Source: JBEBVQ01 sp037190845
GTDB taxonomy: Bacteria > Bacteroidota > Bacteroidia > Chitinophagales > Chitinophagaceae
DNA length: 64,000 nucleotides
Direction of reading: 5' to 3'
NCBI GenBank assembly: GCA_037190845.1
Contig: JBBCJI010000030.1
Location: 1 to 64,000 of the forward strand
In this document: piece by piece, positions 59,904-64,000 of the stretch
Layout: each line of letters begins with the position of its first letter
How positions within the stretch are numbered: the stretch's first letter is position 1
Position numbers and translations under genes: made by a program
Notes under the pieces: model-generated
Database searches by the model: none
What the model was told of the DNA's origin: nothing
The model's input: the letters and a program-made list of their open reading frames with translations, nothing else

Positions 59904-61074
59904 CATCCGGGAAAAAGCGGAACAATACTTTCCCGAAATACAGGCGATCCGCCATCATATACATGCTCGTCCAGAACTTTCATTCCAGGAACATCAGACT
60001 GCTGCATTTGTGATGCACAAGCTGGATGAGTATGGCATACCATATCAGTCGGGTATTGCAGGTACCGGTATCGTAGGGGTGATCGAAGGTAGGAATCCCG
60101 GTAAGCGTTGTGTGGCGCTTCGTTCCGAGCTGGATGCGCTGCCGATACTGGAGGCAAACGATGTGCCTTACCGTTCGCAGCATGATGGTGTGATGCACGC
60201 CTGTGGGCATGATGTGCATACTTCCTGTCTGCTGGGCGCTGCACGGATACTGAATGAGCTGAAGGATCAATGGGAAGGGACGGTAAAGCTGATCTTCCAG
60301 CCGGGAGAAGAAAAGCATCCCGGAGGGGCCAGCCTCCTGATCGCCGCCGGGGTATTGGAATTTCCCCGGCTGGATGCCATCATTGCCCTGCATGTATATC
60401 CGCATATGCCGAGCGGTACGGTCGGTTTCCGGGGCGGGCAGTATATGGCGAGCACTGATGAAATATATATAGCCATAGAAGGAAAAGGAGGACATGCAGC
60501 TTTGCCGCATACGACTGTAGATCCGGTTGCCGTCGCTGCACAGGTGATTGTTAATCTCCAGCAGATCGTTTCCCGGAAAGCCAATCCTATTATTCCGACT
60601 GTGCTGAGCTTTGGACGCATCAGCGGCGGACATGTGAATAACGTAATACCGGACCGGGTAGAACTGGACGGTACATTCCGTACAATGGACGAGGAATGGC
60701 GACGGCAGGCGCATCAGTGGATACATGAGATCGTACATCATACCTGCGCAGCTTACGGGGCCAAAGGGACAATTGATATTCCCAAAGGTTATCCTTCTCT
60801 GTTTAATGATCCTGTACTTACGGACCAGGCGGAAGGCTGGGCACGTATATTTCTCGGGGCAGATCATGTAAAGCAGCTTGACCTGCGTATGACAGCAGAT
60901 GACTTTGCCTTTTATTCCCACCAGATCCCCGGATGCTTCTTCCGGTTGGGCACAAACCGTAACCAAGAAGCTTTTACAGCTTCTGTACATAATGCGCATT
61001 TTGATATTGACGAATCAGCGCTTAAAACAGGTACCGGCTTAATGGCCTGGCTGGCCGTGCAGGCATTGCTTTGA
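59893..61074 (+). CDS. M20 family metallopeptidase (amidohydrolase)
   Basis: 393 residues. Zinc-site motifs are visible: MHACGHDVHTSCLLGAARIL (Cys, His, Asp, His at about 99-105), the catalytic Glu in FQPGEEKHPGGASLLIAAGVL and the His in MALHVYPHMPSGTVG; the lid/dimerisation domain is GKGGHAALPHTTVDPVAVAAQVIVNLQQIV. These are M20D-type N-acyl-amino-acid hydrolases or related aminoacylases, often annotated as amidohydrolases. The substrate is not determined. It is coupled to the SPOR gene and its TGA stop abuts the lipase stop directly. Confidence 0.92.
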   Translation: MINNIREKAEQYFPEIQAIRHHIHARPELSFQEHQTAAFVMHKLDEYGIPYQSGIAGTGIVGVIEGRNPGKRCVALRSELDALPILEANDVPYRSQHDGVMHACGHDVHTSCLLGAARILNELKDQWEGTVKLIFQPGEEKHPGGASLLIAAGVLEFPRLDAIIALHVYPHMPSGTVGFRGGQYMASTDEIYIAIEGKGGHAALPHTTVDPVAVAAQVIVNLQQIVSRKANPIIPTVLSFGRISGGHVNNVIPDRVELDGTFRTMDEEWRRQAHQWIHEIVHHTCAAYGAKGTIDIPKGYPSLFNDPVLTDQAEGWARIFLGADHVKQLDLRMTADDFAFYSHQIPGCFFRLGTNRNQEAFTASVHNAHFDIDESALKTGTGLMAWLAVQALL

Positions 61075-62166
61075 TCAGTCAGGCATCTTTTCCGCAAGGT
61101 AGAGATAGGCAGAGTGGAGGTGATGAAGGAATACTTTCTGAGGATCATCGGGGAAGGTTTTATAATAAGCCTCATCTGCAAATAAAACGATTGTATTGCC
61201 TGTACGTACGTAATTATTGCTGTTGTAATATTCTGGTGGAGTCAGTTCTTTAAGTGATTTGCGTACCAGCCCCGAGGTATATTTACCCAGGTATTTCTGA
61301 TAGTTCCGTTGCGCTCTGCGGGTGGGTCTGTCCAGTTGATTGTACATGTAGTTGAGTGCAACGTTTTTAGGGAATTTTTGTTTCCGGATAATTTTTCTGG
61401 CATTTAAGAATGGATTGATGCGTGCCATATCATCCAGCGTCTGGATAGACATGGGTACTTCGGGAACCCAGTCGGCGGAATTTACGACATTGTATGCCCA
61501 GCCTTCTTGTGTGAGCATCTCATATTCATAAGCGAACTGCAGATTGCCGGGTTTTGGTGCGGCGCTGCAATAGGTTTTCAGCCGTATATCCTGCGGTAAT
61601 TCCTGCTTTTGTTGCCGGTGATACAGATATGATGTAAGGAGATAGGCAATGGCTCCACCCTGGCTATGTCCTGTAACAATAAAATTGCGTATACCAGTCC
61701 GATAGCAGGAATCTATTTTAGCTAAGATATCTTTAGCAAGAAATCCGGTGCTGATGAGCCAGCCGACATGTACCGCTGCCCGCGGATCCCGGGCGCATTC
61801 ATAAGAGAAACTGTCATCGCCGTTCAACTTCAGTGTTCCTTTTGCCGGTATCATGGCCGCATAAAAATTGGCGAGCCAGCTTATCGTGTTTGCGGTAGTC
61901 CCCCGGATGCTGATGACGGCAACGGCATTGTCTCCGATCCACAGATCCCAGCAATTGTCCAGACCGGAAACGGACGATCGGTAGACGAAATGATAACCTT
62001 TGGGTGCAGGGATATTCCGGAAATAGGAAGAATCCCCGAAGCGCGCCGAAATTTTTGCCATGGCCAGATATTCGGCCTTGTCAAAACCGGGTTTGAGCGG
62101 CAGGGCAGAGGCCGCGTACGTTATCATGCACACGGCAGCCGATAAAAGTAATAGTCGTTGCAGCAT
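61075..62166 (-). CDS. Exported class 3 lipase-like protein
   Basis: 363 residues. Signal peptide about 1-21 (MLQRLLLLSAAVCMITYAASA). The nucleophile elbow is GHSQGGAIAYLLTSYLY at about 170, with Ser in GHSQG. The preceding AVISIRGTTANTISWLANFYAAM matches the lipase-3 oxyanion region, and the segment VNSADWVPEVPMSIQTLDDM contains a candidate catalytic Asp. It should hydrolyse acyl esters outside the cytoplasm. It converges with the M20 gene with no spacer. Its 5' region shares an AT-rich repeat with other loci. Confidence 0.85.
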   Translation of the reverse strand: MLQRLLLLSAAVCMITYAASALPLKPGFDKAEYLAMAKISARFGDSSYFRNIPAPKGYHFVYRSSVSGLDNCWDLWIGDNAVAVISIRGTTANTISWLANFYAAMIPAKGTLKLNGDDSFSYECARDPRAAVHVGWLISTGFLAKDILAKIDSCYRTGIRNFIVTGHSQGGAIAYLLTSYLYHRQQKQELPQDIRLKTYCSAAPKPGNLQFAYEYEMLTQEGWAYNVVNSADWVPEVPMSIQTLDDMARINPFLNARKIIRKQKFPKNVALNYMYNQLDRPTRRAQRNYQKYLGKYTSGLVRKSLKELTPPEYYNSNNYVRTGNTIVLFADEAYYKTFPDDPQKVFLHHLHSAYLYLAEKMPD

Positions 62167-62173
62167 TAATTAC

Positions 62174-62235
62174 TGATTTGAAAATGTACCAGTGTATTCA
62201 CTCATTTTCAAATACTCAAATTTTCAAATTGAATC
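62174..62235. repeat. AT-rich inverted repeat of TTTGAAAA words
   Basis: GATTTGAAAATG on the left; CATTTTCAAATACTCAAATT and TTCAAATTGAATC on the right. It resembles 42074-42190 and 52502-52604. Here it lies between divergent genes (lipase and pyc), so it is not simply a terminator. Confidence 0.6.
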
Positions 62236-62329
62236 ACTGATCATCCGGAAAAAAGCATAAAGCAAATAAATGTACAAAAAATAATTTCATGATTTGTTTT
62301 GCTAAGTTATGCGACGAATATATTTCCCT

Positions 62330-62360
62330 TTTGATAAAAGCATCAGATATGATTAATTTG
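62330..62360 (+). promoter_or_regulatory. Promoter candidate for the pyruvate carboxylase gene
   Basis: TTTG (62330-62333), 19 bases, TTAATTTG (62353-62360), seven of eight matches to TAnnTTTG. The leader to the ATG at 62407 is about 40 bases. Confidence 0.5.
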
Positions 62361-62406
62361 CGGCCGTTTAATGATTTCAGAACCCTACAATCATCATGTA
62401 CCCCCG

Positions 62407-64000
62407 ATGAATATAAAAAAGATACTGATTGCCAATCGCGGAGAGATCGCGATCCGCATTGCCCGCGCAGCGTCTGAGCTGCACATTCGTACAGTAGCTG
62501 TTTACACATACGAAGACCGCTATTCCCTGCATCGTTACAAATCCGATGAAGCATATCAGATAGGAGGAGACAGCGATCCGTTGAAGCCTTATCTGGATAT
62601 GGATGCAATTATTTATGTGGCAAAGGCATGTGGTGCAGATGCGATCCACCCCGGATATGGTTTTCTCTCGGAAAATGCTGTTTTTGCCCGGAAGTGTGCT
62701 GCAAACAATATTGTCTTTATAGGGCCTTCTCCCGAGGCCATGGCTGCGCTGGGCGATAAGGTGACGGCAAAAGAGGTGGCACAGCAGGCAGGCATTCCGC
62801 TTATTGAAAGCAACCAGGAACCGTTGACGAGCGAGCAGATTGCGTTGCATGAAGCGGCCCGGATAGGTTACCCGCTGATGCTGAAGGCGGCTGCAGGCGG
62901 AGGGGGAAGAGGAATGCGGATCGTGCGGGATGATGAAACATTGAAAAAAGCATTCCATGAGGCAAAAAGCGAAGCCAAAAATGCTTTTGGTGATGATACG
63001 GTCTTTCTCGAAAAATTTGTCGAGAATCCCAAACATATCGAGGTGCAGATTGCGGCGGATAGGCATGGTAACATAGTCCATCTGTACGAGCGCGATTGCT
63101 CCGTGCAACGCCGTTTTCAGAAGGTCGTGGAGATAGCGCCTTCTGTCACTTTGCAGGATGCTACAAAGGAAAAATTGTATGATTATGCCATCCGTATTGC
63201 TGCTGCCGTGCAGTATGACAATCTGGGTACAGTAGAGTTTCTCGTAGATGCCAGCGAACGCATTTACTTTATTGAAGTAAACCCGCGGATACAGGTGGAG
63301 CATACGGTTACGGAAATGATAACCGGTGCGGATCTGATCAAAACACAGATTTTTATTGCTGCAGGATATAAGCTGCAGGATAAAGAAATAGACCTGGGTG
63401 ATCAAAGCCGTATTCCGAAGATCGGTTTTGCGATGCAATGCCGGATCACGACAGAAGACCCTGTAAATAATTTCAAGCCGGATTATGGTACCCTGATTAC
63501 TTACCGGAATGCTACCGGCTTTGGTGTGCGGCTGGACGAGGGGAGCACTTATCCCGGCATGAAGATCAGTCCCTTTTTTGATTCCATGCTGGTAAAGGTC
63601 AGCACGCAGGGGAAATCACTCCATGAGGCTGCCATGAAGATGAACCGCGCCTTGCGGGAATTTCGTATCCGAGGAGTAAAGAATAATATTCAGTTCCTGG
63701 AGAATATGATCACACATCCTGATTTTATTTCAGGAGCAGCAACGGTCAATTTTATCCAGGAGCATCCTGAGTTGTTTACGTTTACCAAGCGACAGGACAG
63801 AGGTACGCGTGTGTTGAATTTCCTTGCTGATGTAACGATCAATGGCAATCCTGATGTGAAAATAAAACATGAACATGCAGACTTTGAAAAACCGGTTGTT
63901 CCGGAGTTTGACCGGCATGCTCCTTATCCTAAAGGGACAAAAGATTTGCTCACAGAGCTTGGTCCTGATAAATTCTCCGAATGGCTGAAGCAGGAAAAGC
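62407..64000 (+). CDS. pyc: Pyruvate carboxylase, 5' part (truncated by the window end)
   Basis: 531 codons are visible and the frame stays open to the end. The start gives MNIKKILIANRGEIAIRIAR. The biotin carboxylase part shows the ATP-grasp loop LKAAAGGGGRGMR at about 159-171, the EKFVENPKHIEVQI segment, ERDCSVQRRFQKVVE at about 228-242 and EVNPRIQVEHTVTE near 290-303. The region after about 470 (TRVLNFLADVTINGNPDVK) matches the pyruvate carboxylase linker rather than an acetyl-CoA carboxylase subunit, and RYSLHRYKSDEAYQIG fits too. It carboxylates pyruvate to oxaloacetate. The carboxyltransferase and biotin domains are beyond the window. Confidence 0.92.
   Translation, partial: MNIKKILIANRGEIAIRIARAASELHIRTVAVYTYEDRYSLHRYKSDEAYQIGGDSDPLKPYLDMDAIIYVAKACGADAIHPGYGFLSENAVFARKCAANNIVFIGPSPEAMAALGDKVTAKEVAQQAGIPLIESNQEPLTSEQIALHEAARIGYPLMLKAAAGGGGRGMRIVRDDETLKKAFHEAKSEAKNAFGDDTVFLEKFVENPKHIEVQIAADRHGNIVHLYERDCSVQRRFQKVVEIAPSVTLQDATKEKLYDYAIRIAAAVQYDNLGTVEFLVDASERIYFIEVNPRIQVEHTVTEMITGADLIKTQIFIAAGYKLQDKEIDLGDQSRIPKIGFAMQCRITTEDPVNNFKPDYGTLITYRNATGFGVRLDEGSTYPGMKISPFFDSMLVKVSTQGKSLHEAAMKMNRALREFRIRGVKNNIQFLENMITHPDFISGAATVNFIQEHPELFTFTKRQDRGTRVLNFLADVTINGNPDVKIKHEHADFEKPVVPEFDRHAPYPKGTKDLLTELGPDKFSEWLKQEK

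Noticed and set aside
62377..63438. Minus-strand 353-codon frame
   Set aside because: Antisense to the certain pyruvate carboxylase frame; no family features.

Overview
The window is chromosomal DNA of a Bacteroidota bacterium, most likely of the Chitinophagaceae (Chitinophaga-like). Evidence: many exported proteins end in type IX secretion (T9SS) sorting domains, either type A (YPNP...G.Y.L.) or type B (gliding-motility-associated C-terminal domain). A GldA-type ABC ATPase, a futalosine-pathway MqnA, a bacterial geranylgeranylglyceryl-phosphate synthase homologue and an archaeal/eukaryal-type ProRS are present. Several genes are preceded by the Bacteroidota sigma factor signature (TTTG or TTG, about 20 bp, TAnnTTTG). 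This assignment is by gene family and was not checked against a database.

Layout. 1-2310: a short terminal-inverted-repeat element, then a secreted VCBS/ASPIC-UnbV protein. 2326-4711: rplL-rplJ-rplA-rplK on the minus strand with a good promoter, without nusG/secE or rpoBC beside them. 4769-7577: a TPR-histidine kinase/LuxR response regulator pair, divergent from three large T9SS cargo genes (7880-16467). 16500-26986: mostly housekeeping genes (LLM oxidoreductase, recN, TolC-like, inositol-phosphatase-like, thiL, an EGF-like lipoprotein, gldA, phoH-like, proS). 27083-33247: a Gly/Tyr/Trp-rich exported protein, a FadL/OmpP1-like outer-membrane protein, a Na+/H+ antiporter and an acyl-CoA dehydrogenase. 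33297-38382: a second kinase/regulator pair, again divergent from a T9SS cargo gene. 38572-43766: mqnA, rnhA, a cation efflux protein, a lipoprotein, tRNA-Leu(UAG) and trigger factor. 43833-50409: a complete tetR-tolC-MFP-RND efflux operon with a visible palindromic operator candidate. 50641-53442: mscL, a GGGPS homologue and rpmH-rnpA-yidD. 53496-64000: a small T9SS cargo protein, an S41 protease, a GH3-family enzyme, isocitrate dehydrogenase, a SPOR protein, an M20 peptidase, a lipase and the 5' part of pyruvate carboxylase.

How the genes fit together. Much of the window serves the cell envelope: exported adhesin-like cargo, outer-membrane proteins, tripartite efflux, a mechanosensitive channel and gliding/T9SS accessory functions. 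Two paralogous signalling pairs each face exported cargo genes and may control them.

Intergenic DNA is rich in palindromes. One class resembles ends of a TIR transposon/MITE family (66-294, 30011-30360, 51170-51620, 59206-59420). Another consists of imperfect palindromes whose arms are made of reiterated short words (GATGTG, TTTGAAAA, ATGATGAGTT) and that sit at gene 3' ends. No CRISPR array, rRNA operon, prophage or intact insertion sequence was seen. The most unusual points are an rnpA gene with no canonical start codon and an altered RNR motif, shared AAATAGG..TATTT sites upstream of both signalling operons, and palindromes that carry the stop codons of convergent genes.
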